Positions 18,983 through 26,838 are shown, counted from the first letter of the stretch. The stretch: DNA of 64,000 bases from an uncultured Eubacteriales bacterium (GCA_958421945.1 CATZMZ010000001.1:1-64000); one strand, 5' to 3'. Notes: generated from the letters alone by a model not told the origin. Numbers and translations: made by a program.

Positions 18983-19684
18983 ATGAAGGTTTTGGCAGTT
19001 GTCGCTCACCCCGACGATATGGAATGTTATTGTGCCGGTACGTTGCTTAAATGCGCGGAAAGAGGGGATGAAGTTTTGGTGTGTCACGTGCTTAACGGCG
19101 CTTTGGGACACGTTTCGATTGCAAGAGACGAACTGATAAAAATCAGAGAGCAAGAGGAGCAAAATTCCGCAAAAATAGGGGGATTTAAGAGTATAAGTTT
19201 AAATATTGACGATTTAAACCTATACGACAACAAGGAGAATCGGGATAAGATAGTAAAGATTATTAAGGATTTTTCTCCCGATTTTATCATTACCCATCAT
19301 CCCGAAGATTATATGGTTGACCATAATACGGTAAGTAAGCTAGTATTTGACGCCAGCTTTGCCGCTACGCTACCGCAGTACGACGTCGGTAAAGGAACTG
19401 CGGCAAAATGCGTACCTGTCTTTTTTATGGAAACCGATTGCGGCATAAATTTTAACCCCGTTTTTTACGTTGATATAAGCGATTGCATGGATAAAAAGGT
19501 CAGCATGCTGAAATGCCACAAATCTCAATACGAATGGTTGCGCAATCACGACGGAATAGATTTATCCGAGCAGGTGTTGACGATATCTAGATTCAGAGGA
19601 TATCAGTCGGGGGTTAAATATGCCGAAGCATTTACGCAGTGCCGCGTGAACTTGAAGATGTGCTGCAAAAGACTTTTGCCATAA
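18983..19684 (+). CDS. LmbE/PIG-L family N-deacetylase
   Basis: 233 residues from ATG 18983 (GGAGG five bases upstream). The N-terminal HPDDME (His9, Asp11, Asp12) and the later DHNTVS motif are the zinc-binding and catalytic elements of the PIG-L/LmbE fold, which removes acetyl groups from GlcNAc-type sugars and conjugates. A close paralogue sits at 44264, also next to sugar genes. Here it probably deacetylates a sugar from the imported glycan, or an intermediate. It follows the rhamnosidase by 124 bases. Substrate not visible from sequence. Confidence 0.88.
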   Translation: MKVLAVVAHPDDMECYCAGTLLKCAERGDEVLVCHVLNGALGHVSIARDELIKIREQEEQNSAKIGGFKSISLNIDDLNLYDNKENRDKIVKIIKDFSPDFIITHHPEDYMVDHNTVSKLVFDASFAATLPQYDVGKGTAAKCVPVFFMETDCGINFNPVFYVDISDCMDKKVSMLKCHKSQYEWLRNHDGIDLSEQVLTISRFRGYQSGVKYAEAFTQCRVNLKMCCKRLLP

Positions 19685-19799
19685 CGCGAGATAATTTGAT
19701 ACGGAGATTATTTGTTGCTTTTTTAGATGTAATCGTTATATGCGCGGCAAAAATTGTAAACAGTTGAGTAAGTACATATAAAAAATTCAGGGTATAATT

Positions 19800-20642
19800 A
19801 TGAAAAATAGATATGTATTTTTGCGATTTCCGGGCTACAGAAGAAAAGTTGTGACCTTAAGCTATGATGATGGAGTGAGACCGGACGTAAGGTTAATAAA
19901 TATACTGAACGAATACGGATTGAAATGCACATTTAATTTAAATTCCGGACTTTTTGCGAAAAATGAATGTGAGTTAAGACTTGCGGAGAAAGAGGTAAAG
20001 AAGTTGTATGAAAATAGTGGACACGAGATAGCTGTTCACGGATTTAAACATTTATCTTTGGCTGATGTGTCGGAAGATGTTGCTACGTTGGATGTGATTA
20101 AAGACAGAGAAAATCTTGAAAAAATGTTTGGTAAAATAATTAAGGGGATGGCATACGCAAACGGATCGTTTGACGATAAAACTATTGATATCCTAAGAAA
20201 TTGCGGTATCAAATATGCAAGAACGTGTGTTTCGTCGCATTCTTTCGATATTCCCGATGAGTGGTTGGCACTTTCTCCAACCTGTCATCATAACGACCCG
20301 GAATTATTCAATCTTGCGGAAAGATTTTTAGATAGTCGCGATAATGGCTATTTCTGGGCAAATGCACCGATGATGTTTTACCTATGGGGACATTCATATG
20401 AATTTGATCAGCACGAAAACTGGAATGTTATAGAGAATTTTGCGAAAAAGATAGGCGGTAGGTCTGATATATGGTATGCCACCAATGGTGAAATTTACGA
20501 TTATGTAAAATCATTTGAAAAGCTTGAATTTTCTACTGACGGAGCGATTATATATAATCCAACTGTTACCGATGTATATTTGTGTTATTACAGAAAGAAT
20601 ATATTAGTGAAATCAGGTGAAGTATTAAAAGTTGACATTTGA
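19800..20642 (+). CDS. NodB-type polysaccharide deacetylase-like protein
   Basis: 280 residues. TLSYDDG (Asp23, Asp24) and HGFKHLS (His80, His84) form the metal site of carbohydrate esterase family 4, which removes acetyl groups from glycans. No signal peptide, so a cytosolic oligosaccharide is the likely substrate. Codon use is visibly more AT-rich than in its upstream neighbours, hinting at separate origin. There is no clear ribosome site; TATAAT sits two bases before the ATG, but with no -35 at 17 bases it is probably chance, since a transcript from it would miss this start. Its 3' end abuts the decayed regulator fragment. Confidence 0.8.
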   Translation: MKNRYVFLRFPGYRRKVVTLSYDDGVRPDVRLINILNEYGLKCTFNLNSGLFAKNECELRLAEKEVKKLYENSGHEIAVHGFKHLSLADVSEDVATLDVIKDRENLEKMFGKIIKGMAYANGSFDDKTIDILRNCGIKYARTCVSSHSFDIPDEWLALSPTCHHNDPELFNLAERFLDSRDNGYFWANAPMMFYLWGHSYEFDQHENWNVIENFAKKIGGRSDIWYATNGEIYDYVKSFEKLEFSTDGAIIYNPTVTDVYLCYYRKNILVKSGEVLKVDI

Positions 20643-21015
20643 AGCTTGCGGAAAAATCTTTAACTTTTTTAAGCGTGGAATACCGGTGTTCCGCGTCGAT
20701 AAATTTTCCGCACATAATATAGCCTATGGTAATGTTTTCGAAAACGACGGGGGTAATTGCTTCGCATAGACCCGCGTGGCAGGAATAAATAAGGCTTTTT
20801 CCGTTCTTTTTGACCGATTGCATCATAGTTGCGTCGTTGTCTTCACAAAGCGGTCTTAATCCTGAATTATGAAGAAACCTGCAAAAATTTTCCGAATCGT
20901 TTGCATCGTAACGATTCGGGTTTGAGTTGTAACCGACGTTACAATTTTTAGAATTGCCCATAATCGAACAATCAAAATGAAAGCTGGCGATAAGGTTGGT
21001 GCTGTTGGAAAAGTC
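20643..21015 (-). pseudogene. Fragment of a PocR-domain (AraC-type) regulator, both ends missing
   Basis: Minus-strand frame reading ILNDFSNSTNLIASF, then ENFCRFLH, LCEDNDATMM, LIYSCHAGLCEAITPV and GYIMCGKFID. The spaced Cys residues and the CHAGL signature are those of the PocR ligand-binding domain found at the N-terminus of AraC-type regulators. The upstream part runs into a stop at about 21026 and homology ends where the deacetylase gene stops (20642), so the start, the rest of the sensor and the whole DNA-binding part are gone. An ATG at 20961 exists but lacks a ribosome site. Remnant of a rearrangement. Confidence 0.7.
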
Positions 21016-21016
21016 G

Positions 21017-21286
21017 TTAAGAATTTTTTAAAAAATCCTTAAAAGACATACGGTAAACAGGATTCTTTTTATCTTTTATCCAACACAAAGCGGAAACATT
21101 TGCGATAGTTTTATTTTCACTTACGACCATATGAAAAAAGAAATCGTCAGTTTCTTTAATTTCTTGTCCGTTCATCCATTTAAGATTGTTTGACTTTGCC
21201 CATTGTAAAAACTTTTTACATTCGTCACTCTCTAATATAAACCCGATTTTGTTTTCCTTTTTCAATATTTCTTCTAACTTTGACAT
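21017..21286 (-). CDS. Small 89-residue protein of unknown function under a riboswitch
   Basis: ATG at 21286 has AGAGG nine bases upstream; a frame extension to 21337 would run into the terminator hairpin and is rejected. The product begins MSKLEEILKKENK, is mixed charged and aromatic (FFFHMVV, CWIKDKKN), with no signal peptide or membrane helix and no motif I know. Its leader holds a strong promoter, a SAM-I-like aptamer and a terminator (21325-21453), so expression should respond to S-adenosylmethionine or a related ligand. Neighbours do not suggest a role. Possibly a fragment or small cofactor-binding protein; function unknown. Confidence 0.7.
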   Translation of the reverse strand: MSKLEEILKKENKIGFILESDECKKFLQWAKSNNLKWMNGQEIKETDDFFFHMVVSENKTIANVSALCWIKDKKNPVYRMSFKDFLKNS

Positions 21287-21324
21287 AAAAAAATACCTCT
21301 TGTAATTTATTCCACAAGAGATAC

Positions 21325-21352
21325 GAAAAGCGCCCATCGTGAAGACGGGCGC
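21325..21352 (-). terminator. Riboswitch expression-platform terminator
   Basis: On the minus strand GCGCCCGTC, loop TTCAC, GATGGGCGC, then TTTTCGT. The 3' arm repeats the GATGGG that forms the 3' strand of the aptamer P1 helix, so P1 and the antiterminator compete. Confidence 0.9.
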
Positions 21353-21365
21353 GCGCGACTATAAA

Positions 21366-21453
21366 TTACCCATCTCCCAAGCATTAGCACCTTACTATAT
21401 AGCAGGTTGCTGTGTAGTCAACGGGCTTGTCCCTCGTACACTCTTTATGGTTA
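21366..21453 (-). promoter_or_regulatory. SAM-I-like (S-box) riboswitch aptamer
   Basis: The minus-strand RNA contains, in order: AAAGAG; P2 arm GUGUA; GAGGGAC; GCCCG; GA; P2 arm UACAC; AGCAACC; a P3 hairpin; AAGGUGCUAA; GGGAGAU. This order and spacing match the SAM-I core. P1 can form from UUAACCAU (21453-21446) and AUGGGUAA (21373-21366) with one A-G mismatch. The P4 helix, normally 8 or more base pairs, is almost absent (UGCUUGGG), which is unusual. A terminator follows at once. Confidence 0.8.
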
Positions 21454-21458
21454 AAAAT

Positions 21459-21487
21459 ATAATATCAGATTATTAAACTTTTGTCAA
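21459..21487 (-). promoter_or_regulatory. Promoter of the riboswitch transcript
   Basis: Minus-strand TTGACA (21487-21482), 17-base spacer, TATTAT (21464-21459). Predicted start near 21452, exactly at the foot of aptamer helix P1. Confidence 0.88.
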
Positions 21488-21782
21488 CAGGTTTTTATCT
21501 CGTAATTCTAACTTACACAGGTGAAACAGAGTTGCCGTAAAAGACAAGAAAACAGGCGTAAGCTTTTTGCATACGCCTGTTTCACTAATGGTGACGTCGT
21601 AAAGGGGAGTCGGGGGTTTAAGCTATTTTAAAAGTCTTATCCAGCGAGATTATCGGTAATAACGACATAAGGTATGGCGCAAAAATGTAAAGCGTTTTTG
21701 CGTTGTCGTTAAACGGGTTTGTCAGGGTGGCGAAAAAAGAAACGGAACGGTTGATTGTTGTACGTCAAATTCTTTTAATACG
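21488..21782. other. Intergenic region downstream of the DeoR gene
   Basis: Holds the terminator at 21550-21582. Apart from that no gene, ribosome site or repeat was found; 21600-21780 appears to be non-coding. Confidence 0.5.
21550..21582 (-). terminator. Terminator of the DeoR-type gene
   Basis: AAACAGGCGTA (21550-21560) pairs with TACGCCTGTTT (21572-21582), 11 bp and an 11-base loop. Read on the minus strand it is followed by TTCTTGTCTT, a T-rich tail. Confidence 0.7.
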
Positions 21783-22475
21783 TCAGATTATTATAACTTC
21801 TGTTACGTCGCTTGCGCGACATAGCGTGTATATGCATTTTTTGTTAAGCTTACTGCCGTCGAAAAGAAAAACGTTTCGGGGGCAGTTTTTCATCACCGTC
21901 TTGCGAACGGCGGTCTGACGTTCATCGTCGTCGCTTATAATTCCGTCGAGCGAGTACGCTTTGGACGAGAAAAACGCCGCGTCGGTGTTAATTTCTTCGA
22001 GAGTTGCTTGCGCGGCGCTCCCCACGAGGCACATATCTCTTTCGTAATATTCTCCGCCGGAAACGGTGCAGGGGATATGGTATTTAGCGGCAGTCAGCAC
22101 GCCCAAAACCGAGTTGGTTACGATTTTAACGTTTTTGTATTTCGTCAGCACGGGTATAACGTTAATGCAGGTGGATGAGCTGTCTATAAAAACCGTCATT
22201 TCGTCTTTTAAATATTTATCGACTTTGTCCGAAATCAGTTTTTTCTCTTTTTCGTGCAGCTTTAACCGTGCTTCTATGGGCAGCAAGCCTTCGGTATTTA
22301 CGAAAGCCGCGCCGCCGCTGTAACGGTTTAAGTAGCCGCATTTTTCCATTTCGGAAAGGTCGCGCCTTATCGTCATTTCGCAGACGAAAAACTTTTCGGC
22401 AAGCTCTTTTACCGAAGCCCTGACGTTTTGTTTCAGAAATTCGAGAATTTCCGACTGCCTGTCATTTAAAGTCAT
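21783..22475 (-). CDS. DeoR-family transcriptional regulator
   Basis: 230 residues. Residues 1-57 form the DeoR winged helix-turn-helix (RQSEILEFLKQNVRASVKEL, then MTIRRDLSEMEKCGYLNRYSGGA). The remainder is the sugar-phosphate-isomerase-like sensor with DSSSTC near residue 98 and KIVTNS near residue 115, which bind a phosphorylated sugar in this family. It is divergent from the YgjV-like gene, and the intergenic region carries three CGTTTATAA copies that could be its operator. The regulated sugar pathway is not adjacent, so the target is unknown. Confidence 0.9.
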   Translation of the reverse strand: MTLNDRQSEILEFLKQNVRASVKELAEKFFVCEMTIRRDLSEMEKCGYLNRYSGGAAFVNTEGLLPIEARLKLHEKEKKLISDKVDKYLKDEMTVFIDSSSTCINVIPVLTKYKNVKIVTNSVLGVLTAAKYHIPCTVSGGEYYERDMCLVGSAAQATLEEINTDAAFFSSKAYSLDGIISDDDERQTAVRKTVMKNCPRNVFLFDGSKLNKKCIYTLCRASDVTEVIII

Positions 22476-22563
22476 AATTATTCTCCCTTTTAAGCGCAGC
22501 GCTTTTTTACCGTCGGCTTTTTGTCGTTGCTTTTTGCAAACCGCGCTGCCCGAAAAACTTTCG

Positions 22564-22640
22564 CGTTTATAAATTCGTTCTTTTCTGATTCTGAAAAGTT
22601 ATCTGCCGTTTATAATGTTTGCAAAAATGTTCGTTTATAA
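22564..22640. promoter_or_regulatory. Three CGTTTATAA repeats, candidate DeoR operator
   Basis: CGTTTATAA occurs at 22564-22572, 22607-22615 and 22632-22640, between the divergent regulator and the 22741 gene, just upstream of the promoter at 22676. The last copy lies in a TGTTC...GAACA inverted repeat. Operator role is inference. Confidence 0.45.
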
Positions 22641-22675
22641 ACTTTTATAACATTTTTGAACACAGCAACAATGCG

Positions 22676-22704
22676 TTGACAACGCTCGATTTAAATTGTA
22701 TCAT
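22676..22704 (+). promoter_or_regulatory. Promoter of the YgjV-like gene
   Basis: TTGACA at 22676-22681, 17-base spacer, TATCAT at 22699-22704, 37 bases before the chosen ATG. Confidence 0.75.
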
Positions 22705-22740
22705 AAATAAAAAAGATTTGCAAGGTTGGCGAAAGAAAAA

Positions 22741-23349
22741 ATGAGCGAGTTCTGGCGTAACGTAATAATTCAAGGGATAGGCTTTTTAGGCTTGTTTTGC
22801 GCGGTAGTCGCGTTTCAATGCAAAAGCCATAAGAAAATAATGGTGTTCCGCACGCTGAACGAAGTATTTTTTGCCGTTCAGTACGGCGTAATCGGGGCGT
22901 ATACGGGGTTAGCGATGAACGTTTTAGGCAGTGCGCGAAACGTCGTATTTGCCGAAATGGTTAAGCGCGATAAAAACACCGTGCCGATGCGATTTGTATT
23001 CAGCGCGGTGTACGTGGTGTTTATCGTACTCACGTGGGCAGGGGTTAAAAGCGTGTTAAGCGGTTTTGCGAAGGTGCTGTCAACGTTCGCTTACGGCAGC
23101 AAAAACCTTATTTTTATGCGATTTATGATAATAATAACGAGCGGTTGCTGGCTTGTTTATAATTTGTTCGTCGGGTCTTATGCGGGTGTAATTTCGGAAG
23201 CGTTTACGATAGTTTCGCTCATCGTCGGCATAATAAGGTTTAAACCCGGACGCAAAAAAGAGGACGGTGAAGAAACGGTTGTTATCGAGGGAGAGGAATT
23301 AACGGCGAACGTTGAAAGCGAGGCGAAAACGGACGTTACGGAAGCGTAA
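22741..23349 (+). CDS. YgjV-like inner membrane protein
   Basis: About 202 residues from ATG 22741; a TTG at 22726 is also in frame but has no better ribosome site. Five or six hydrophobic segments fill residues 8-170, including FLGLFCAVVAF, RTLNEVFFAVQYGVIGAYTG and SEAFTIVSLIVGIIRF, the pattern of the YgjV family. The tail (after residue 170) is acidic and soluble. Family function is unknown. It has its own promoter and a strong terminator right after, so it is probably monocistronic. Confidence 0.8.
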   Translation: MSEFWRNVIIQGIGFLGLFCAVVAFQCKSHKKIMVFRTLNEVFFAVQYGVIGAYTGLAMNVLGSARNVVFAEMVKRDKNTVPMRFVFSAVYVVFIVLTWAGVKSVLSGFAKVLSTFAYGSKNLIFMRFMIIITSGCWLVYNLFVGSYAGVISEAFTIVSLIVGIIRFKPGRKKEDGEETVVIEGEELTANVESEAKTDVTEA

Positions 23350-23369
23350 AAGTAAATCAAAAAGAGTGG

Positions 23370-23417
23370 CGCGGCGGCGAGAAAGGCTTTTTCTTGCCGC
23401 CGCGTGATTTTTTTAAC
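23370..23417 (+). terminator. Terminator after the YgjV-like gene
   Basis: CGCGGCGGC (23370-23378) pairs with GCCGCCGCG, inner A-rich and T-rich arms may extend it, followed by TGATTTTTTT. Confidence 0.85.
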
Positions 23418-23429
23418 GGGAGAATGCGT

Positions 23430-23690
23430 ACGACGTTGAACATTTGCGCTTTTCGCGGAGAAACTTCGCCCGCGAAGTGGCTATATGAGATTCTTCATAA
23501 GTCCGTAAGGATAATAATATAGTCGCTGCCGCGGAGATTGCCACGGCTTTTTCAAAGCCTCGCAATGACGTAAGATAAGAAATTATAACTTTTTTCCTGT
23601 CATGCTGAGCTTTGCCCGCTTTGACTACGCCCGCGAAGTATCTCTTTTCGTCTAAGGCGTCCGGAATGACAATGGTAAAAATTAAAGCGC
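23430..23690. repeat. Dispersed intergenic repeat remnant, copy 1
   Basis: No believable gene in this stretch. It carries CGCTGCCGCGGAGATT (23524-23539) followed by CCACGG and CGCAATGACGTAA, and CCCGCGAAGTATC; related strings recur at 24360-24480 and 47460-47545. The fragments resemble widespread non-coding interspersed repeats of Firmicutes. Confidence 0.6.
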
Positions 23691-23756
23691 GCGGCGTAAA
23701 TAAACAATAAAACTTTACGCGGAAATTGAACAAAATTATAAAAATTGTTTTTTCTT

Positions 23757-23785
23757 TTGACAATGCGCGTGCGTTGTGATAGAAT
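23757..23785 (+). promoter_or_regulatory. Promoter of the tyrosine phosphatase gene
   Basis: TTGACA 23757-23762, 17-base spacer, TAGAAT 23780-23785; start predicted near 23792. It rules out an ATG at 23791 as translation start and supports 23836. Confidence 0.8.
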
Positions 23786-23835
23786 AGATTATGTTTCGGT
23801 CGGTCTTTTCACTCAGGCGAAACGGGCAGAATAAT

Positions 23836-24306
23836 ATGATAAGAATAACTTTCGTATGTTACGGCAATATTTGCCGTTCGCCTATGGCGGAATTTCTTTT
23901 TAAAGATTTGATAAAAGAAAAGTGTGTTTCGGAGGAATTTTCGGTTAATTCCGCCGCGACAAGCTCGGAAGAACTCGGTAATCCCGTTTATCCGCCCGTA
24001 AAGAAAATTCTGGACAGAATGGGCTTGGATTGCTCCCGAAAACGCGCCCGGAAACTTTTTGCCGCCGACTACGACAAAGCGGATTATTTTATCGCGATGG
24101 ACAATAGAAACGTTCGCGATATTAAAAGAATTTTCGGCGGCGATTCGGGGAATAAGGTTAAGCGATTGCTGGATTTTGCGGGCGAGGATAAGGACGTCGC
24201 CGACCCGTACTGGACGGGGAATTTCGAGGAGGCTTTTTGCGATATCGTGCGCGGCGTAAACGCGTTATACTCGTTTTTTAAGCCGAACGATAAAACCGAC
24301 GTTTGA
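23836..24306 (+). CDS. Low-molecular-weight protein tyrosine phosphatase
   Basis: 156 residues from ATG 23836. The P-loop CYGNICRS (Cys8, Arg14) gives the nucleophile and phosphate-binding arginine; the general acid is the Asp of DPYWTG near residue 126. These small cytosolic enzymes dephosphorylate tyrosine, often in proteins controlled by BY-kinases such as the one at 26946, though the window also has a PHP-type phosphatase paired with that kinase. The upstream in-frame ATG at 23791 overlaps the predicted transcription start and is not used. Weak ribosome site. Confidence 0.93.
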   Translation: MIRITFVCYGNICRSPMAEFLFKDLIKEKCVSEEFSVNSAATSSEELGNPVYPPVKKILDRMGLDCSRKRARKLFAADYDKADYFIAMDNRNVRDIKRIFGGDSGNKVKRLLDFAGEDKDVADPYWTGNFEEAFCDIVRGVNALYSFFKPNDKTDV

Positions 24307-24653
24307 TTTTTGTCGCCGTTCAGTCGCGTTAAAGACTTGGGAAGAGTGATAAAAAAGAGATGCTTTTTGCTATTGCTCGCGAAGTATCGCTTGGGGATTT
24401 TTCCGTTGCCCGTCAGGGCAGTCGGGGCAAAATGTCAGGAATATAATTCAGAACGCTGCCGCGCAATGATTTAAGGAATATATTTGTATATTTTTTGCTG
24501 AAAAATAAGCATAAAAACGGATTTTGAATATTCAGGGAAACAAAGACGAACTTTTCGCGCGTTTCGTTGCCGTAACGGCGAGAAAGGACGAGAAGGGAAA
24601 TCTTTAAAATATAACTTTAATAAATTTTTAATTAAACAAAGGTTGGTGTTTTT
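24307..24653. other. Non-coding region with repeat remnant
   Basis: About 350 bases. 24360-24480 carries CGCGAAGTATC and ACGCTGCCGCGCAATGA, truncated matches to the repeat at 23430. No clear promoter was found for the next gene. Confidence 0.5.
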
Positions 24654-26012
24654 ATGGGTGAAGGATCTTCCGGCGTTCTCGACGCATTAAGAAACGTTAA
24701 TATTGCAAGCGGAATAAGCTACGGCATAATCGGTTTTACCGTACTGTGTCTTTTGGGCGGATTTCTTTCCGGACTGATAAGGGGTTTTAATCGTTCGCTG
24801 TTAAGGTTTATTCTCGTCGTGGCTTGCGCCGCGCTTGCGTGGTTTTTGCGCGCGGTTCTCGTCGATACGGTGTTGAAAATTCAAATCGGCGGTCAGACAA
24901 TCGAAGCCAAGATTACGGAATTGCTGTCTAACGGAGAAATGAACATGCCGGAGGCTATGCAAGACCTCATTTTCATTATCGTCAGAATTTTCGGCAACGT
25001 AATTTGCTTCCTCGTCGCATTCGTGGCGTTGCGTGCTGTAACGGGTGCGATAGTGTTTCCCATTTTAAAGCTCGTCGTTAAAAAGGGCGTCAAAAAGAGA
25101 GCGCTTTTCGGCGGACTCGTGGGGCTTTTGCAGGGCGTTCTCGTCGCTCTCGTAATATGCATACCCGTCACGGGACTTATGTCGCAGGCGAGTATGCTGG
25201 TTAAAACCGTATCCGACATTAAGCTTGACGGAAAACCCGTTATAAGCGAAGAACTTTCGGGGCAAATCGAAAGTTTGGGCTTCGGCGAGGCTACCGAATC
25301 GGGCTTGGGTAAATTTTACGTCAGCACGGGCGGCGGAATATATAAAAAGCTTACCACGGTTAAGGATAAGGACGGCGTGGAAATTTCGCTCGAATCGGCT
25401 GTGAACGCCGTTAAAGCCGCGGTCAAGGTCGCAAACAGCCTTAGCGAAAATATAGATAAAATCAGCAATTCTTTGAACAGCGGCAACGGTCTGGATAAAG
25501 AGGGCAGGGAAGCTATCAAGGATATGCTTCAAACCATCGGCGATGCGCAGTCAAACGAATTAAATGACGAGGGCGCGCAAAAAATCGTGAACACCGTTAT
25601 TCAGAGCGTGGCGGGCATGGTTTCGGGCGGCTCGGGCGAAGGCGGTTCAGAGGGAGAGTCTGAGATAAAAATTCCCGAGGATTTCGATATTATGGAAATC
25701 GAAACGGAATCGGCAATCGGCGCGGTTGACGCTATCGGTGATTATATGGACAGGGCAAACGACGACACGTTATCCGACGAAGAAAAGCAAATGAAGCCGG
25801 AGGAGGTGTCCGCTATCGTTACGGGTATCGCTAAAAACGAACCGTTGATTTCCGCAATCGCAAAAGAAAACGGACTGCTGCCCGAACTTAACGAGGAAGA
25901 TAAAACGGCTATCCAAGACGAATTGTCCGCTTTGAAGAATAACGGCGAAATCACTGCGGAAACGGAAGAGCAATTAAAGAAGTTATTAGGAATTTTGCCG
26001 AGCGGTTCGTAA
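24654..26012 (+). CDS. CvpA-family-like membrane protein with long polar tail
   Basis: 452 residues. Four hydrophobic segments lie in the first 190 residues (near 16-42, 50-68, 106-128, 157-177), with FLSGLIRGFNRSLLRF typical of the CvpA/colicin V production family. The C-terminal 260 residues are polar and acidic, with glycine-serine stretches (MVSGGSGEGGSEGESE) and helical segments, probably on one side of the membrane. CvpA proteins are linked to envelope homeostasis and secretion in other bacteria; the exact role here is unknown. Ribosome site AAGGTTGG precedes the ATG. Confidence 0.7.
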   Translation: MGEGSSGVLDALRNVNIASGISYGIIGFTVLCLLGGFLSGLIRGFNRSLLRFILVVACAALAWFLRAVLVDTVLKIQIGGQTIEAKITELLSNGEMNMPEAMQDLIFIIVRIFGNVICFLVAFVALRAVTGAIVFPILKLVVKKGVKKRALFGGLVGLLQGVLVALVICIPVTGLMSQASMLVKTVSDIKLDGKPVISEELSGQIESLGFGEATESGLGKFYVSTGGGIYKKLTTVKDKDGVEISLESAVNAVKAAVKVANSLSENIDKISNSLNSGNGLDKEGREAIKDMLQTIGDAQSNELNDEGAQKIVNTVIQSVAGMVSGGSGEGGSEGESEIKIPEDFDIMEIETESAIGAVDAIGDYMDRANDDTLSDEEKQMKPEEVSAIVTGIAKNEPLISAIAKENGLLPELNEEDKTAIQDELSALKNNGEITAETEEQLKKLLGILPSGS

Positions 26013-26168
26013 GCGGCGCGGCGTGTTTGTCTTTTTACGACGCGTGCGGCGCGGAAAGGTTTGGCTTACCTAAGGGAAACGGTTTTGACTTTTCGACAGC
26101 CATGGTTTAACCTATTTTTACCTTTTGACGTATAATGTAAAAAACGTTTCGTCAGAGAGGAGAAGATA

Positions 26169-26678
26169 ATGGGAAAAGCCATAACAGTAGATTTACCCTA
26201 CCCGTCGCTCGAATGCATCGCGCCCGACGCGCGTTCGGCGAGAATAATCGCGCCGTCATACGCGGGTATTCACGGCGAGCTTACCGCGATATTGCAGTAC
26301 GTTTACCATCATTTTTATTTTTCGCGGGAAGGGAACGAGCAGACGGCAAGCACGCTTATCGGGATTGCCGTCGCCGAAATGAAACATCTGGAAATTCTCG
26401 GCGAAACGCTGTTAAGGTTAGGCACAGACCCCGTTTATTCGCGAACGCCGCCGTATAAATGCGATTTTTTCTCCGCGGGATTTATAAATTATTCTAAAAC
26501 CGCGCGGAAAATGCTTATGGACGATATTTCGGGCGAGCTTGTCGCGATAAACGATTACGAAAAAATATTAAGCAGGTTAGACGACGAAAACGCGGCGGCG
26601 GTTATTTCGCGCCTGAAGCTTGACGAGGAGTTGCATATCCGCGTTTTAAAAGCCGAGCTGGAAAAATTGTGCAGATAG
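26169..26678 (+). CDS. Ferritin-like diiron four-helix protein
   Basis: 169 residues. Helix motifs supply carboxylates and histidines expected for a di-metal site: HGELTA (Glu37), AVAEMKHLE (Glu70, His73), SGELVAINDYE (Glu123) and DEELHIRVL (Glu153, His156). This is the ferritin/rubrerythrin-like fold, most similar in feel to Mn-catalase or bacterioferritin-related small proteins of Clostridia. Likely role: handling metal or peroxide in an anaerobe. No rubredoxin domain. Strong ribosome site GAGAGGAG upstream. Confidence 0.8.
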   Translation: MGKAITVDLPYPSLECIAPDARSARIIAPSYAGIHGELTAILQYVYHHFYFSREGNEQTASTLIGIAVAEMKHLEILGETLLRLGTDPVYSRTPPYKCDFFSAGFINYSKTARKMLMDDISGELVAINDYEKILSRLDDENAAAVISRLKLDEELHIRVLKAELEKLCR

Positions 26679-26707
26679 TGACGGTTCGCGCGGGTTTTGC
26701 GATTTGC

Positions 26708-26752
26708 TTTTACGGTTCGTTTTGGTTTCGCGTTCGGGGCGTAACCGTAAAA
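26708..26752. other. Inverted repeat after the ferritin-like gene
   Basis: TTTTACGGTT (26708-26717) and AACCGTAAAA (26743-26752) pair over 10 bases with a 25-base loop; no T-tail, function unclear. Confidence 0.4.
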
Positions 26753-26813
26753 TATCGGCGTTATCCGGCGGGAAAACCCGTTAAAACCTGAAAAAAACGA
26801 AAAAATATTAAAG

Positions 26814-26838
26814 CCGACTTATAAAAAGTCGGTTTTTT
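26814..26838 (+). terminator. Intrinsic terminator
   Basis: CCGACTT (26814-26820), five-base loop, AAGTCGG (26826-26832) and six T. Ends the ferritin-like transcript just before the cps-type promoter. Confidence 0.85.

Noticed and set aside
19793..19798. TATAAT just before the NodB-type deacetylase as its promoter
   Set aside because: No -35 at 16-18 bases, and transcription from it would start downstream of the start codon.
23413..23763. 116-codon minus-strand frame
   Set aside because: Lies within the interspersed repeat region and shows the translated-repeat look common in such elements; not a protein family I know.
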